Assembly: GCF_001434785.1 (NCBI RefSeq)
Contig: NZ_AZDT01000001.1
Coordinates: 30,499 to 94,498 of the forward strand
DNA from: Levilactobacillus namurensis DSM 19117
GTDB lineage: Bacteria > Bacillota > Bacilli > Lactobacillales > Lactobacillaceae
DNA length: 64,000 nt
Direction: 5' to 3'
Below the pieces are notes generated by a model. That model ran no database searches. It was not told the DNA's origin and saw only the letters and a program-made list of their open reading frames with translations. Shown piece by piece: positions 25,625 to 35,787 of the stretch (the stretch's first letter is position 1; each line of letters begins with the position of its first letter). Made by a program: the position numbers and the translations under genes.

Positions 25625-26665
25625 ATGAAGTCTGCGATTTTCGAACATTCAGGATTAGTAGAAGTTGAAGATATTGATAAGCCAACGTTACAGGCTGACG
25701 ATGATGTGATTATTAAAATCGTTCGGACCTGTGTTTGTGGTTCTGATCTGTGGGCGTATGCGCAGGGAGACCGGAAAGCTGCACATTCGACGAACGACGG
25801 GCACGAAGCACTGGGAATTGTCGATGCCGTTGGTTCCGCCATCACTACGGTAAAACCGGGCGACTTTGTCATCGCGCCGTTCACCCACGGTTGTGGGGAA
25901 TGCGCTGCTTGCCGCGCTGGTTTCGATGGCACTTGTGACCGGCACCCGGGGAGTAGTAATTGGTCGAACGGGTTTCAATCCGAATATATTCGATTCACCT
26001 ATGGCAACTGGGCTTTAGTGAAGATCCCGGGACAACCAGAAGATTATACGGATGGTATGCTAAAGTCATTATTAACCTTAGCTGATGTGATGCCAACGGG
26101 ATACCACGCTGCACGCTGTGCTAACGTTCAACCTGGAGATAAGGTTGTCGTGATTGGTGACGGTGCTGTGGGACAATGTGCGGTCATTGCTGCCAAGATG
26201 CGTGGTGCCTCACAGATTGTGCTGATGAGTCGCCATGCTGATCGGCAACAAATGGCGTTGCAATCCGGCGCCAGCGCGGTCGTCGCTGAACGGGGAGACA
26301 CTGGAATTGCCAAAGTCCGTGAGATTTTAGGTGGGGGTGCTGATGCCGCTCTAGAATGTGTGGGAACGGGTGCGTCATTCGAACAAGCCTTAGGAGTCTT
26401 GCATAACGGCGGCCGTATTGGTTATGTGGGGGTTCCCCACTACACGGATCATGCCATCGGATCAACGTTTGCGCAAAATATTGCGATTGCCGGGGGTTCC
26501 GCGTCCGTCACAACCTATGACAAGCATTTCTTGTTAAAGGCTGTTTTAGATGGGGACATCAACCCAGGTCGGGTCTTCACCCAAACCTATGCCTTAGCAG
26601 ACATCAACCAGGCTTATCAGGATATGCAAGCCCGGAAGACCATTAAGGCCATGATTGAACTCTAA
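25625..26665 (+). CDS. Zinc-dependent alcohol dehydrogenase family protein
   Basis: A 346-residue medium-chain dehydrogenase/reductase. The catalytic zinc ligands are visible in CVCGSDLW and GHEALG, the four structural zinc cysteines in CGECAACRAGFDGTC, and the Rossmann motif as VVIGDGAVGQCAV near 175-187. The ATG at 25625 gives the usual start MKSAIFEHSG. No close ribosome binding site beyond weak GGGTGA. It is a single-gene unit with its own promoter, cre-like operator and terminator, set in a core region next to possible IS remnants. Substrate unknown. Confidence 0.88.
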   Translation: MKSAIFEHSGLVEVEDIDKPTLQADDDVIIKIVRTCVCGSDLWAYAQGDRKAAHSTNDGHEALGIVDAVGSAITTVKPGDFVIAPFTHGCGECAACRAGFDGTCDRHPGSSNWSNGFQSEYIRFTYGNWALVKIPGQPEDYTDGMLKSLLTLADVMPTGYHAARCANVQPGDKVVVIGDGAVGQCAVIAAKMRGASQIVLMSRHADRQQMALQSGASAVVAERGDTGIAKVREILGGGADAALECVGTGASFEQALGVLHNGGRIGYVGVPHYTDHAIGSTFAQNIAIAGGSASVTTYDKHFLLKAVLDGDINPGRVFTQTYALADINQAYQDMQARKTIKAMIEL

Positions 26666-26685
26666 TTAATTTAATGAATCTTAGG

Positions 26686-26718
26686 AAACGCGTTCGCCTT
26701 TCGAGACGAACGCGTTTT
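26686..26718 (+). terminator. Terminator of the alcohol dehydrogenase gene
   Basis: AAACGCGTTCG and CGAACGCGTTT, an 11-bp perfect stem, followed by a short T-run that is part of the arm. Confidence 0.85.
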
Positions 26719-26759
26719 GGATTTGTGAGGAGGACTACCGCAAACGGGATGGAAAATGA

Positions 26760-26765
26760 TAGAAT
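26760..26765 (+). promoter_or_regulatory. Possible -10 of the rbgA operon
   Basis: TAGAAT at 26760-26765 with no clear -35. It would leave a leader of about 140 bases before rbgA with several short inverted repeats and no recognisable riboswitch. Confidence 0.35.
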
Positions 26766-26908
26766 GGGAATACTAATACCATGCGGTGCTGGCGAATTTA
26801 CCAGACTTCAACCATCAAAACCGCCGTTTGGTAACCGTTTATCCCTAATTTTATCTAAAAACGGCCCACTGGGCTACTAAACTTAACGATCATAAAGGAG
26901 TACAACCT

Positions 26909-27784
26909 ATGAGTACCATTCAATGGTTTCCTGGCCATATGGCCAAAGCAATTCGCCAGATGGAAGAAAACGTTCACCTGGTTGACATTGTGTTTGAACT
27001 TGTCGACGCCCGCATCCCCGCGGCTTCTCGTAATCCAGAAGTCAGTCGGATCAGTCGGGACAAGCCACATTTGATTATTTTAACCAAGAAGGACTTAGCC
27101 GATTCCCAGCAGACGGCAGCGTGGCTGAACGCCTATCGTGCGCAGAATATCCCGGCGATTGCCATCGATTCACGAGCCAACGTCACGCCTAAGCAGATCA
27201 CTAACTTAGCGTTGAAGATCTTGGGTGACAAGCTTGCGGCCGAAAAGGCGAAGGGCCTGAAGGAACGGCCAGTCCGGGCCATGACGGTCGGGGTCCCTAA
27301 CGTGGGCAAGTCGACGCTACTGAACCACTTAGTCCAGCGACGGGCCGCCCAGGTCGGGAATACCCCAGGGGTCACTAAGGGGCAGCAGTGGCTACGTTCT
27401 AGTAAACACTTGGAGTTGCTAGACACGCCCGGTATCCTCTGGCCTAAGTTTAAGGACCAAGAGACCGCCCAGAAATTAGCCTTGACGGGCGCAATTAAGG
27501 AAAAACTGTACGCCAAGGACGATGTGGCCTTGTTTGCGTTGCACTTCTTCCGGCAATACCACTTACCCGAGTTGGAACAGCGTTACCGGTTAACGGCCGC
27601 CGACCGGGAACTCAGTGATGTGGATCTCCTCTTGAAGATTACGGCTAATCTGGGGATGCGTGACGATTATGAGCGGGCCAGCGAACGGGTCATCCTGGAT
27701 GCGCGTCGGCAGAAATTAGGGGGCTTCACCCTCGACCGGGCACCGCAGAAAGAAGCGACGGACCATGACCCGGAAAAGGCCTAG
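26909..27784 (+). CDS. rbgA: Ribosome biogenesis GTPase RbgA (YlqF)
   Basis: A 291-residue circularly permuted GTPase required for late 50S assembly. Motif order is permuted: G4 LTKKDLAD (about 52-59), then G1 [10 protein letters not shown] (about 127-136), then G3 DTPG. The N-terminal [10 protein letters not shown] is the family signature. AAAGGAG is 9 bases upstream of the ATG. It overlaps rnhB by 20 bases, the standard ylqF-rnhB pair. Confidence 0.96.
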   Translation: MSTIQWFPGHMAKAIRQMEENVHLVDIVFELVDARIPAASRNPEVSRISRDKPHLIILTKKDLADSQQTAAWLNAYRAQNIPAIAIDSRANVTPKQITNLALKILGDKLAAEKAKGLKERPVRAMTVGVPNVGKSTLLNHLVQRRAAQVGNTPGVTKGQQWLRSSKHLELLDTPGILWPKFKDQETAQKLALTGAIKEKLYAKDDVALFALHFFRQYHLPELEQRYRLTAADRELSDVDLLLKITANLGMRDDYERASERVILDARRQKLGGFTLDRAPQKEATDHDPEKA

Positions 27785-28544
27785 CCTCGCACAGTTAAAA
27801 GCCGAACTAGCCACGATAACGCGCTTGGACGACCCGTTAGTCCAGACGTTAGCCACCGACCCGCGAAAGGGCGCCCAACAACTCTACCAACAGATTCAGC
27901 GCCGGTTGGCAAAGCAAGCCGCGGTGGAGGCCGCTTTCCAGGAGCGGCTCCATTACGAGCGACCGTTCTGGTCCCGTGGGCAGCGGGTCGCCGGCATTGA
28001 TGAAGTGGGCCGTGGCCCCTTGGCCGGTCCCGTGGTGACTTGTGCGGTGATCCTCCCACCGGATTTTGACGTTCCCTTAGTGAACGACTCCAAGCAATTA
28101 ACGGCTAAGGAACGGGAACGGTTATATCCCATTATCTTGGATCGCGCGGAGGCGGTGAGCATCGGCGCGGCGAGTCCCCAGTTGATTGATCAGCTCAACA
28201 TTTACCAGGCGACCCGGGTGGCGATGCAACGGGCGGTGCTGGGACTGGGCGTTGCTCCCCAGGAGCTGATCGTGGATGCCATGCAGATCCCGGTTGATCT
28301 GCCGCAGATCCGGTTGATCAAGGGGGATGCCAAGAGCGCTAGTGTCGCCGCCGCTAGCATCGTCGCGAAGGTTTTTCGGGACCATCTGATGGCCAGCTAT
28401 GATCGGCTGTATCCCGGGTACGGTTTTGCGCAAAACGCGGGGTATGGAACGGCTGAACACTTGGCCGGATTAGCGGAACGGGGGATCACTCCGATTCATC
28501 GTAAGAGTTTCGCACCGGTAAAAAAGGCCATGCAAATCGAATAA
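27765..28544 (+). CDS. rnhB: Ribonuclease HII
   Basis: A 259-residue RNase HII that removes ribonucleotides and RNA primers from DNA. Catalytic motif [15 protein letters not shown] is near 76-90 with Asp-Glu, and VNDSKQLT and [20 protein letters not shown] follow. An N-terminal substrate-binding helical domain of about 70 residues is typical of the Bacillus type. Translation is coupled to rbgA by overlap. Confidence 0.95.
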   Translation: MTRKRPSLAQLKAELATITRLDDPLVQTLATDPRKGAQQLYQQIQRRLAKQAAVEAAFQERLHYERPFWSRGQRVAGIDEVGRGPLAGPVVTCAVILPPDFDVPLVNDSKQLTAKERERLYPIILDRAEAVSIGAASPQLIDQLNIYQATRVAMQRAVLGLGVAPQELIVDAMQIPVDLPQIRLIKGDAKSASVAAASIVAKVFRDHLMASYDRLYPGYGFAQNAGYGTAEHLAGLAERGITPIHRKSFAPVKKAMQIE

Positions 28545-28597
28545 AATGAGATGAGTCACGGAAGTAATCCTAAAGACCCTTTTAGGAGGTGGTGCGA

Positions 28598-29488
28598 ATG
28601 CACCTGACTTGCCGTGATTTTTTGATTCGCCTAGTTCTGACTCCCGGGGTGAGTCGTAAGGTGGCTCTCGTCTGTTGGCGTTGGATGCAAGACCACCAGG
28701 TGACTCGCCTGACGGATCCCGGACTGGCGGACTTGCTGGCACACGGCGTCTTAACCGCTCGCCAACGACAAGCCATTCAATTAGGACTCTTCAGCGACCA
28801 GGTGACGCAGCAGTTTACCCTAAATACCAGTCGTAGTCAGTGCTTGACGCTGGCCGATGCCGCTTACCCCGTGGCCCTGCGAGAAATTTATGAGCCTCCA
28901 GTCGTGTTGTTTTACTTGGGGAATCTGGCCCACTTATCCGCGCCGCAGTTAGGCGTGGTGGGGACCCGGCATCCCTCCACCTATGCCTTTCGGGCGATGC
29001 AGGCGGTCTTGCCGGCCGTGGTTCAGTGTGGTGTGACCATCGTTTCCGGCATGGCTCAGGGGGTGGACACCCTGGCCCATCAGGTGGCATTGGCCCATCA
29101 CGGGACCACTATTGCGGTGGTCGGAACGGGGTTGGGACGGTGCTACCCGGCAGTCAATCGACCGTTAATGGCTCAGTTGGCCCGCCAACAATTAGTAGTT
29201 TCGGAGTACCCGTGGGCGGCGGGACCGGCGAAGTTTCACTTCGTAGAACGTAATCGTGTGATTTCTGGGTTGTCCCAAAGTTTATTGGTGGTCGAAGCGG
29301 CACGACGGTCCGGGTCGTTGATCACGGCTAACTTTGCCTTGCAAGAAAACCGCAACGTCCTTGCAATACCGGGCGCCATCGACGCACCGAACTCGGTGGG
29401 AACCAACGAATTAATCTTGGCCGGCGCGAAACCAATCCTGAATTCCGAACATATAATAGAAGAACTTTTAGTTGACAAGCGCCCTTGA
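28598..29488 (+). CDS. dprA: DNA-processing protein DprA
   Basis: A 296-residue DprA, which loads RecA onto incoming single-stranded DNA during transformation. A helical N-terminal domain precedes the Rossmann-like DprA core (LGVVGTRHPSTYAF near 122, VSGMAQGVDTLAH near 150 and FVERNRVISGLSQS near 210). The ATG at 28598 has AGGAGGT 7 bases upstream. topA follows, the classic dprA-topA order. Its promoter partly overlaps the end of this gene. Confidence 0.94.
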   Translation: MHLTCRDFLIRLVLTPGVSRKVALVCWRWMQDHQVTRLTDPGLADLLAHGVLTARQRQAIQLGLFSDQVTQQFTLNTSRSQCLTLADAAYPVALREIYEPPVVLFYLGNLAHLSAPQLGVVGTRHPSTYAFRAMQAVLPAVVQCGVTIVSGMAQGVDTLAHQVALAHHGTTIAVVGTGLGRCYPAVNRPLMAQLARQQLVVSEYPWAAGPAKFHFVERNRVISGLSQSLLVVEAARRSGSLITANFALQENRNVLAIPGAIDAPNSVGTNELILAGAKPILNSEHIIEELLVDKRP

Positions 29489-29501
29489 CTTGAAATATTA
29501 T
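29472..29501 (+). promoter_or_regulatory. Promoter of topA within the 3' end of dprA
   Basis: TTGACA (29472-29477), 18-bp spacer, TATTAT (29496-29501). A second candidate is TTGACT (29485-29490) with GATTAT. Confidence 0.6.
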
Positions 29502-29567
29502 GAGTTGGATTATAGTGAAGCGTTACGCGAACTAATAATTCGCCGATAGAATAAGTTTGTGATTGGC

Positions 29568-29593
29568 ATTAAGCCCGGTTTATCGGGCTTAAG
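29568..29593 (+). other. Stem-loop in the topA leader
   Basis: TTAAGCCCG-GTTTAT-CGGGCTTAA, a 9-bp perfect stem with no T-run, about 30 bases before the topA start. It might be a leader RNA structure or a DNA site sensitive to supercoiling. Confidence 0.5.
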
Positions 29594-29621
29594 AGCTAAC
29601 CATTTGAGGGAGTAATGCGCA

Positions 29622-31733
29622 TTGCCAACCAAGGCGACAACTAAAACCACCCCGCGTAAGCGGAAAAAAACACAAAAAAAGTTGGTCATCGTGGAATCAC
29701 CCGCGAAAGCCAAGACGATTGAAAAGTATCTCGGACGGACCTACAAGGTCGTTCCTAGTCTCGGACACGTTCGGGACTTGCCGAAGAGTTCGATGGGAAT
29801 TGATTTTGAACACAACTATGATCCCCATTACATCTCGATTCGGGGAAAGGGTGACGTCATTAAGGGGCTCCGGTCCGAAGCCAAGAAGGCTAAGGCTGTT
29901 TATCTGGCATCTGACCCTGACCGGGAAGGTGAGTCTATTGCATGGCATTTGGCCCACCTTTTGAACCTGGATGTGACTGACAAGAACCGGGTCACGTTCA
30001 ACGAAATCACCAAGGATGCGGTCAAGGAAGCCTTCAAGACGCCCCGGACTATCGATATGGACCTGGTCAACGCCCAACAAGCGCGGCGAATCCTGGACCG
30101 GTTAGTGGGGTATTCGATCTCGCCTTTGCTGTGGAAGAAAGTTAAGAAGGGACTTAGTGCCGGTCGGGTACAGTCCATCGCCTTAGCTTTGATCATTCAG
30201 CGAGAAAATGAGATCAAGGCCTTTCAACCGGAAGAGTATTGGACCATCGATGGCGACTTCAAGAAGGGCCGGTCCCAGTTTGCGGCTAGTTTCTATGGCC
30301 TGAACGGAAAAAAGAAGGGGCTCAAGGATAACGCTGCGGTCCAAGCAATCCTGCAACAGGTCGATAAGAACGCGCCGTTTGCGATCACCAACGTGGTGCG
30401 TAAAGAACGTAAGCGCTCACCCCAACCACCGTTTACGACCAGTTCCATGCAACAGGACGCGAACCGGAAGCTGAACTTCCGGACACGGAAGACCATGATG
30501 GCTGCCCAACAGCTGTATGAAGGGATCAACTTAGGGAAGGAAGGGACCCAGGGGCTGATTACCTATATGCGGACCGACTCGACGCGAATCTCGAGTTTGG
30601 CTAAGCATGAAGCGTCGACCTTCCTGCACGAAAAGTACGGTGCTGAGTATGCAGCGACGAAACCCATCAAGGGAAAGTTGCCAGAAGGGGCGCAAGACGC
30701 CCACGAAGCCATCCGGCCAACGTCCGTCTTCCGGACACCGGCGAGCCTCAAGGAGCGGTTGAACAAGGACCAGTTCCGGTTGTACCAGCTGATCTGGAAC
30801 CGGTTCGTTGCCAGCCAGATGACTAACGCCATTATGGACACCATGGCGGTTACGATCGAACAAAACGGCGTCACGTTCCGGGCAAACGGTTCGAAGATGA
30901 AGTTCGACGGGTTCTTGAAGATCTACAAGGACGGTAAGGAAAAGGATAACCTGTTACCAGACCTGGAGATCGGGGATGCGGTCAACCTGGCCAAGACGGA
31001 TCCGGCCCAACACTTCACGCAGCCGCCAGCACGGTATTCTGAAGCCAACTTGATCAAGGCTTTGGAAGAAAATGGTGTGGGCCGGCCATCGACCTACGCC
31101 CCGACGCTGGATACGATTCAGCGACGGTATTACGTGAAGCTTGTCGGTCGGCGCTTCGAGCCTACCGAGTTGGGTGAGATCGTCGATAAGATTATCAAAG
31201 ACTACTTCCCGGACATCGTGAACGTTGGCTTTACGGCCGACCTGGAAGATGAGTTGGACGGAATCGAAGCCGGTAAGCAGGACTGGGTCAAGGTCGTCGA
31301 CGACTTCTATAAGCCGTTCAGTACGGAAGTGGCTCACGCCGAAGACGCCATCGAAAAGATCCAAATTCGTGACGAACCGGCTGGATTTGACTGTGACATC
31401 TGTGGCGCACCCATGGTCATCAAGATGGGCCGTTACGGAAAGTTCTACGCCTGCTCACGGTTCCCAGATTGCCGGAATACGAAGCCAATCGTTAAGGAAA
31501 TCGGGGTGGTTTGTCCCGTCTGTCATCAAGGACAAGTCATCGAACGCAAATCCAAGAAGAACCGGATCTTTTACGGTTGTTCACGATACCCAGACTGTGA
31601 CTTCGTCTCCTGGGACAAACCCGTTGGTCGGGATTGCCCTAAAGACGGGCACTACCTGGTTCAAAAGAAGATTCGTGGGGGCAGCCAGATTGTTTGTCCT
31701 AACGGAGACTACGAAGAAGCACCTCAAAAGTAA
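29622..31733 (+). CDS. topA: DNA topoisomerase I
   Basis: A 703-residue type IA topoisomerase that relaxes negative supercoils. The Toprim domain starts at [19 protein letters not shown] (about 21-39) with DPDREGES; the active-site Tyr is in [11 protein letters not shown] (about 318). The C-terminus has two four-cysteine zinc ribbons (CDIC...C and CPVC...C) and a third that keeps fewer cysteines. The TTG at 29622 follows GAGGGAG by about 10 bases; an ATG at 29615 is out of frame. Confidence 0.96.
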   Translation: MPTKATTKTTPRKRKKTQKKLVIVESPAKAKTIEKYLGRTYKVVPSLGHVRDLPKSSMGIDFEHNYDPHYISIRGKGDVIKGLRSEAKKAKAVYLASDPDREGESIAWHLAHLLNLDVTDKNRVTFNEITKDAVKEAFKTPRTIDMDLVNAQQARRILDRLVGYSISPLLWKKVKKGLSAGRVQSIALALIIQRENEIKAFQPEEYWTIDGDFKKGRSQFAASFYGLNGKKKGLKDNAAVQAILQQVDKNAPFAITNVVRKERKRSPQPPFTTSSMQQDANRKLNFRTRKTMMAAQQLYEGINLGKEGTQGLITYMRTDSTRISSLAKHEASTFLHEKYGAEYAATKPIKGKLPEGAQDAHEAIRPTSVFRTPASLKERLNKDQFRLYQLIWNRFVASQMTNAIMDTMAVTIEQNGVTFRANGSKMKFDGFLKIYKDGKEKDNLLPDLEIGDAVNLAKTDPAQHFTQPPARYSEANLIKALEENGVGRPSTYAPTLDTIQRRYYVKLVGRRFEPTELGEIVDKIIKDYFPDIVNVGFTADLEDELDGIEAGKQDWVKVVDDFYKPFSTEVAHAEDAIEKIQIRDEPAGFDCDICGAPMVIKMGRYGKFYACSRFPDCRNTKPIVKEIGVVCPVCHQGQVIERKSKKNRIFYGCSRYPDCDFVSWDKPVGRDCPKDGHYLVQKKIRGGSQIVCPNGDYEEAPQK

Positions 31734-31734
31734 G

Positions 31735-31770
31735 CTAAAAAGACGGGAGCCCGCGGCTCGCGTCTTTTTA
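31735..31770 (+). terminator. Terminator of topA
   Basis: AAAAAGACGGGAGCC pairs with GGCTCGCGTCTTTTT around CGC. Confidence 0.88.
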
Positions 31771-31847
31771 GGCCTTACGTTTGATGAGTTAGTTGAGTTT
31801 TTAGAAATCGTTTGCTAGCATTACAGATGTGCAGGGAGGGATGTTAG

Positions 31848-32780
31848 ATGCCGGATAAAACCGTCGCAGAATTTATGACGTACCTACGTGGCGAGCGGCA
31901 ATACTCAGCGGAGACGGTGAAGGCCTACCGTGAAGACCTGAGTGAGTTTTCTCAGTTCTTAGCAGAGAACGGCGGGACCAAGCCCTGGGACCAGGTCGAT
32001 CATTTGGACGTGGAGGTCTACTTGAGTCATCTGTACGACCACCACTACGCGCGGACCAGCATTGCGCGTAAGCTGTCAACGATGCGGTCGTTCTACCACT
32101 TCTTAATGAGTAACCAGTGGGCCCAAGACGACCCGTTCGCTTACGTTCAGTTGAAGAAGCACCAGGACCACTTGCCGCGATTCTTTGACGAGCGGGAAAT
32201 GACCGCGCTATTTACTGCGGCGGCCGCTAACCCGGATAAGACGCTAGCCACCCGCGATTCGGCACTGCTAGAAGTCTTGTACGGGACCGGGATGCGGGTC
32301 AGTGAATGCGTGAACCTGACGTTAGGCGCCATCGACTTTGAGAACCGGTTGATGCTGATCACTGGAAAAGGCAACAAGCAGCGGTATGTGCCCTTTGGCC
32401 ATTACGCGGCGGACGCCTTACAGCGGTACTTTACCGTGGCTCGGACGCCACTGATGACGGCCCATGATTTACACCACGAGTTCGTGTTCGTGAACTACCG
32501 CGGACAGCAGCTGACTACGGCCGGCGTCACGTATCTGTTGAACCAGATCATCAAGCGCAGTAGCTTGACCACCGACATTCATCCCCACATGTTGCGGCAT
32601 ACGTTTGCCACGCACCTCCTGAACCGCGGGGCTGATCTCCGGTCCGTCCAGGAATTGCTAGGTCACAGTAGTCTGTCAACGACTCAAATCTATACCCATG
32701 TGACTCGGGAGCACCTCCAGCGTGATTATCGCCAGTTCTTCCCACGAGCCACGGAAAAGTCAACTCAGAAACCATCTTAA
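31848..32780 (+). CDS. xerC: Tyrosine recombinase XerC (CodV)
   Basis: A 310-residue tyrosine recombinase, partner of XerD at dif. Catalytic residues: Arg in [10 protein letters not shown], Lys in [28 protein letters not shown] and Tyr in IYTH. It lies in the topA-xerC-hslV-hslU order known from Bacillus (codV-clpQ-clpY), which supports XerC. The trmFO gene often found between topA and xerC is absent here, as is codY after hslU. Confidence 0.94.
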   Translation: MPDKTVAEFMTYLRGERQYSAETVKAYREDLSEFSQFLAENGGTKPWDQVDHLDVEVYLSHLYDHHYARTSIARKLSTMRSFYHFLMSNQWAQDDPFAYVQLKKHQDHLPRFFDEREMTALFTAAAANPDKTLATRDSALLEVLYGTGMRVSECVNLTLGAIDFENRLMLITGKGNKQRYVPFGHYAADALQRYFTVARTPLMTAHDLHHEFVFVNYRGQQLTTAGVTYLLNQIIKRSSLTTDIHPHMLRHTFATHLLNRGADLRSVQELLGHSSLSTTQIYTHVTREHLQRDYRQFFPRATEKSTQKPS

Positions 32781-32796
32781 AAAGGAGTATCCGGTT

Positions 32797-33339
32797 ATGC
32801 CAGTAAAATTTGAAGCAACGACCATCTGTGCTGTGCGTCATAACGGCCATAATGCTATGGCGGGTGACGGACAAGTGACGATGGGAGAAAAGGTCATCAT
32901 GAAGGGAACCGCCCACAAGATTCGCCGGATCTATAACGATAAAGTCGTGGTCGGCTTTGCCGGTAGCGTGGCGGATGCCTTTAACCTCGAAGAGAAGTTT
33001 GAAGCGCAACTCAACGAATACAGTGGCAACCTCCAACGTGCGGCGGTCGAATTAGCCAAGCAATGGCGTTCGGACCAAGCCCTACAAAAGTTGGAAGCCC
33101 TGTTGATCGTGATGGATAAGGATGAGATGTTACTAGTCTCCGGGTCCGGTGAAGTCATCGCACCCGACGACGATATCTTAGCCATTGGGTCCGGGGGCAA
33201 CTTCGCCTTAGCGGCAGCCACGGCCCTACACCACCACGCACCTGACATGACGGCGAAGGAAATCGCCGAAAGTGCCATTCACATTGCGGGTGGGATCGAT
33301 ATCTTCACCAACGAAAACGTTATTTCCGAAGAACTCTAA
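32797..33339 (+). CDS. hslV: ATP-dependent protease subunit HslV (ClpQ)
   Basis: A 180-residue peptidase subunit of the HslVU (ClpYQ) protease. Family residues [20 protein letters not shown] and [13 protein letters not shown] are present. The catalytic Thr is expected at ATTICAV, about seven residues from the ATG at 32797, so a short propeptide must be removed. AAAGGAG lies 10 bases upstream of this start; the frame is open further into xerC. hslU follows 21 bases later. Confidence 0.94.
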   Translation: MPVKFEATTICAVRHNGHNAMAGDGQVTMGEKVIMKGTAHKIRRIYNDKVVVGFAGSVADAFNLEEKFEAQLNEYSGNLQRAAVELAKQWRSDQALQKLEALLIVMDKDEMLLVSGSGEVIAPDDDILAIGSGGNFALAAATALHHHAPDMTAKEIAESAIHIAGGIDIFTNENVISEEL

Positions 33340-33360
33340 TTCGAATGGAGGAATTTAGTC

Positions 33361-34773
33361 GTGGATGCGATTAATAAGACACCAAAAGAGATCGTAAATC
33401 TCTTAAATCAATACGTCATTGGTCAGGACGATGCCAAGAAGGCCATCGCGATTGCCTTGCGCAACCGGTACCGGCGGATGCAGCTTGATGCGGGCATGCA
33501 AGAAGAAATCTCGCCTAAGAACATGCTGATGATTGGACCGACCGGGGTCGGGAAAACCGAAATCGCTCGGCGGTTGGCGAAGATCGTACACGCCCCATTT
33601 ACAAAGGTCGAAGCCAGCAAGTTCACCGAAGTTGGGTACGTCGGCCGGGATGTTGAATCCATGGTCCGTGACCTGGTCGAAGTGGCCGTGACGATGGAAA
33701 AGAAGGACCAATTCAAGAACGTCCGTAACGATGCTGCTCAGGCGGCGAACAAGCGATTAGTTAAGTTGCTCGCACCGGCCAAGAAGAAAAATGATACGAG
33801 TAACAATGACTTTGCGAACATGATGAAGATGTTCTCCCAGATGCAAAGCGGCCAGACGCCAACAGCACCAGACCAACAAGAAGAAGTCACCGACGAAATT
33901 CGTAATGAACGGTTATCGTTGACGGAACAGTTGAATAAAGGGTTGCTGGAGAACCACAAGGTCGAAATCGAGATGGACGACCCGCAACAGGCCAACGCAA
34001 CGGACAATAACATGTTGGGTCAGATGGGGATCGATCTAAACGATACCTTAGGGTCTATCATGCCCAAGAAGCGCATCAAGCGGACGGTGACGGTCGCCGA
34101 AGCCCGGGAGATCCTGATCGCCGAAGAGTCTGAGAAGTTGGTCAACAATGCTGACATCAACCACGACGCCATTCAGCGCGCCGAAAACACCGGGATCATC
34201 TTCTTGGATGAAATCGATAAGATTGCGAAGGGCAGTAGCCAAAACAGCGGGGATGTTTCCCGTGAAGGGGTGCAACGCGACATTCTGCCAATCGTTGAAG
34301 GCACTCAGGTGAAGACTAAGTACGGTACCATCGATACCGACCACATTCTGTTTATCGCGGCCGGGGCGTTTGCGGAGTCCAAGCCTAGTGATTTGATTGC
34401 GGAACTGCAGGGTCGGTTCCCGATTCGGGTCGAATTGAACGACCTGAGCAAGGAAGACTTCGTGCGGATCTTAACGGAGCCCAATAATGCGCTGATCAAG
34501 CAATACATTGCACTGATTGGGACCGACAATATCAAGGTGACCTTCACCATGGAGGCCATTCAACGGATCGCCGAGTTAGCCTTTGAACTGAACCATGAGA
34601 ACCAAAACATTGGGGCTCGGCGCCTACAGACGGTCCTAGAAAAACTCTTGGAGGACCTGTTGTACGAAGGACCCGATATGGGTGGCGGCGACGTGACCAT
34701 CACAGAAAGTTACGTCAACGATAAGATCGGGGATATTGTTCAAAATAAGGACCTTTCCCGGTACATTCTTTAA
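33361..34773 (+). CDS. hslU: HslU (ClpY) unfoldase ATPase
   Basis: A 470-residue AAA+ ATPase that unfolds substrates for HslV. Walker A GPTGVGKTEIARRLA is near 59, followed by EVGYVGRDVESMVRDLVE. A long charged I-domain (about 120-250) carries the Met/Gln-rich MFSQMQSGQTP segment. Walker B IIFLDEIDKIA and sensor loops follow. The C-terminal RYIL end is the tail that activates HslV. GTG start with GGAGGA upstream. Confidence 0.96.
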   Translation: MDAINKTPKEIVNLLNQYVIGQDDAKKAIAIALRNRYRRMQLDAGMQEEISPKNMLMIGPTGVGKTEIARRLAKIVHAPFTKVEASKFTEVGYVGRDVESMVRDLVEVAVTMEKKDQFKNVRNDAAQAANKRLVKLLAPAKKKNDTSNNDFANMMKMFSQMQSGQTPTAPDQQEEVTDEIRNERLSLTEQLNKGLLENHKVEIEMDDPQQANATDNNMLGQMGIDLNDTLGSIMPKKRIKRTVTVAEAREILIAEESEKLVNNADINHDAIQRAENTGIIFLDEIDKIAKGSSQNSGDVSREGVQRDILPIVEGTQVKTKYGTIDTDHILFIAAGAFAESKPSDLIAELQGRFPIRVELNDLSKEDFVRILTEPNNALIKQYIALIGTDNIKVTFTMEAIQRIAELAFELNHENQNIGARRLQTVLEKLLEDLLYEGPDMGGGDVTITESYVNDKIGDIVQNKDLSRYIL

Positions 34774-34783
34774 CAGGTTATGG

Positions 34784-34811
34784 AGCGCGTGGGGTGGCCT
34801 ACGCGCTTTTA
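34784..34811 (+). terminator. Terminator of the topA-xerC-hslVU region
   Basis: AGCGCGT (34784-34790) pairs with ACGCGCT, followed by TTT. Confidence 0.7.
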
Positions 34812-34849
34812 CATAAGGATTTACGTGAGTTGGGTATGGGAGGTACGCG

Positions 34850-35725
34850 ATGTTCACTTTAAAGAATCAGTATTTAACGGTAAAAATCAATCCATTGGGT
34901 GCGGAGTTGACCAGCGTCACGGACAACGACAGTCACTTAGAGTACATGTGGCAGGCTGATCAGGCGTTTTGGGGGCGGCACGCCCCGTTCCTGTTTCCCA
35001 TTGTGGGACGGTTGCAGGATAACCAGTATCAGGTTGACGGTCAGACGTATCAGATGACGCAGCACGGGTTTGCCCGGGACCGGACGTTTACGGTCGTTAA
35101 TCAAAGTGCCACGGCACTGACCCTACAGCTACAAGCGGATGCGCAGAGTCGCGAAAAGTATCCCTTTGCGTTTAAGTTAACGGTGCACTACACCCTAGTG
35201 GATCACGGGTTACAGGTCGCCGCGACGATTCAAAACCAAGGAACGCAGACCATGCCGTGGTCGTTTGGAGCCCATCCCGGCTTCAACTTACCGCTGGGTC
35301 AGGCATCAGCCGACTTTACGGATTATCAGGTAACCGTTGCGCCGAAGCAAGTCTACCAGCGGGTCCCCTTAGTCGGACCATACAGTGACACGCAACACGC
35401 GGTACCGTTAGACCTCACGCAGCCGTTGGCGTTGAAGCACACGCTATTCGACCATGACGCCCAGATTTTGACGCTCAATAATCGCGAGACAACGGTCATG
35501 CTGAGTACGCCTAAGGACGACCACGGGGTAGCATTGACGGTCGCCGCACCGTACCTAGGAATCTGGTCACCTTACCCTAAGCAAGCGCCGTTTGTCTGCT
35601 TAGAACCTTGGTGGGGCCTGGCCGACGATGTGCAGGCCACCGGTGATCTCCGCACCAAAGTTGCGATTCACCAGTTAGCGCCCGGCGCGGATACCCAGGT
35701 CGGGTACCAAATCACTTACTTTTAA
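34850..35725 (+). CDS. Aldose 1-epimerase family protein (LacX-like)
   Basis: A 291-residue galactose mutarotase-like protein (beta-supersandwich) of the group containing lactococcal LacX. The conserved PFLFPIVGRL, QHGFARD, GAHPGFNLPL and CLEPWWGLADD are visible; the latter contains the Glu expected as base and the His residues for the acid. It stands alone between hslU and plsY. The sugar is not known. Confidence 0.87.
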   Translation: MFTLKNQYLTVKINPLGAELTSVTDNDSHLEYMWQADQAFWGRHAPFLFPIVGRLQDNQYQVDGQTYQMTQHGFARDRTFTVVNQSATALTLQLQADAQSREKYPFAFKLTVHYTLVDHGLQVAATIQNQGTQTMPWSFGAHPGFNLPLGQASADFTDYQVTVAPKQVYQRVPLVGPYSDTQHAVPLDLTQPLALKHTLFDHDAQILTLNNRETTVMLSTPKDDHGVALTVAAPYLGIWSPYPKQAPFVCLEPWWGLADDVQATGDLRTKVAIHQLAPGADTQVGYQITYF

Positions 35726-35727
35726 CG

Positions 35728-35768
35728 AAAAAGACCACACCGTCGTGATGCGCAACGGTGTGGTCTTT
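35728..35768. terminator. Bidirectional terminator between the epimerase gene and plsY
   Basis: AAAGACCACACCGT and ACGGTGTGGTCTTT, a 14-bp perfect stem with an 11-base loop, used from both sides. Confidence 0.9.
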
Positions 35769-35787
35769 CCTCTGTGTGAGACTCAAG

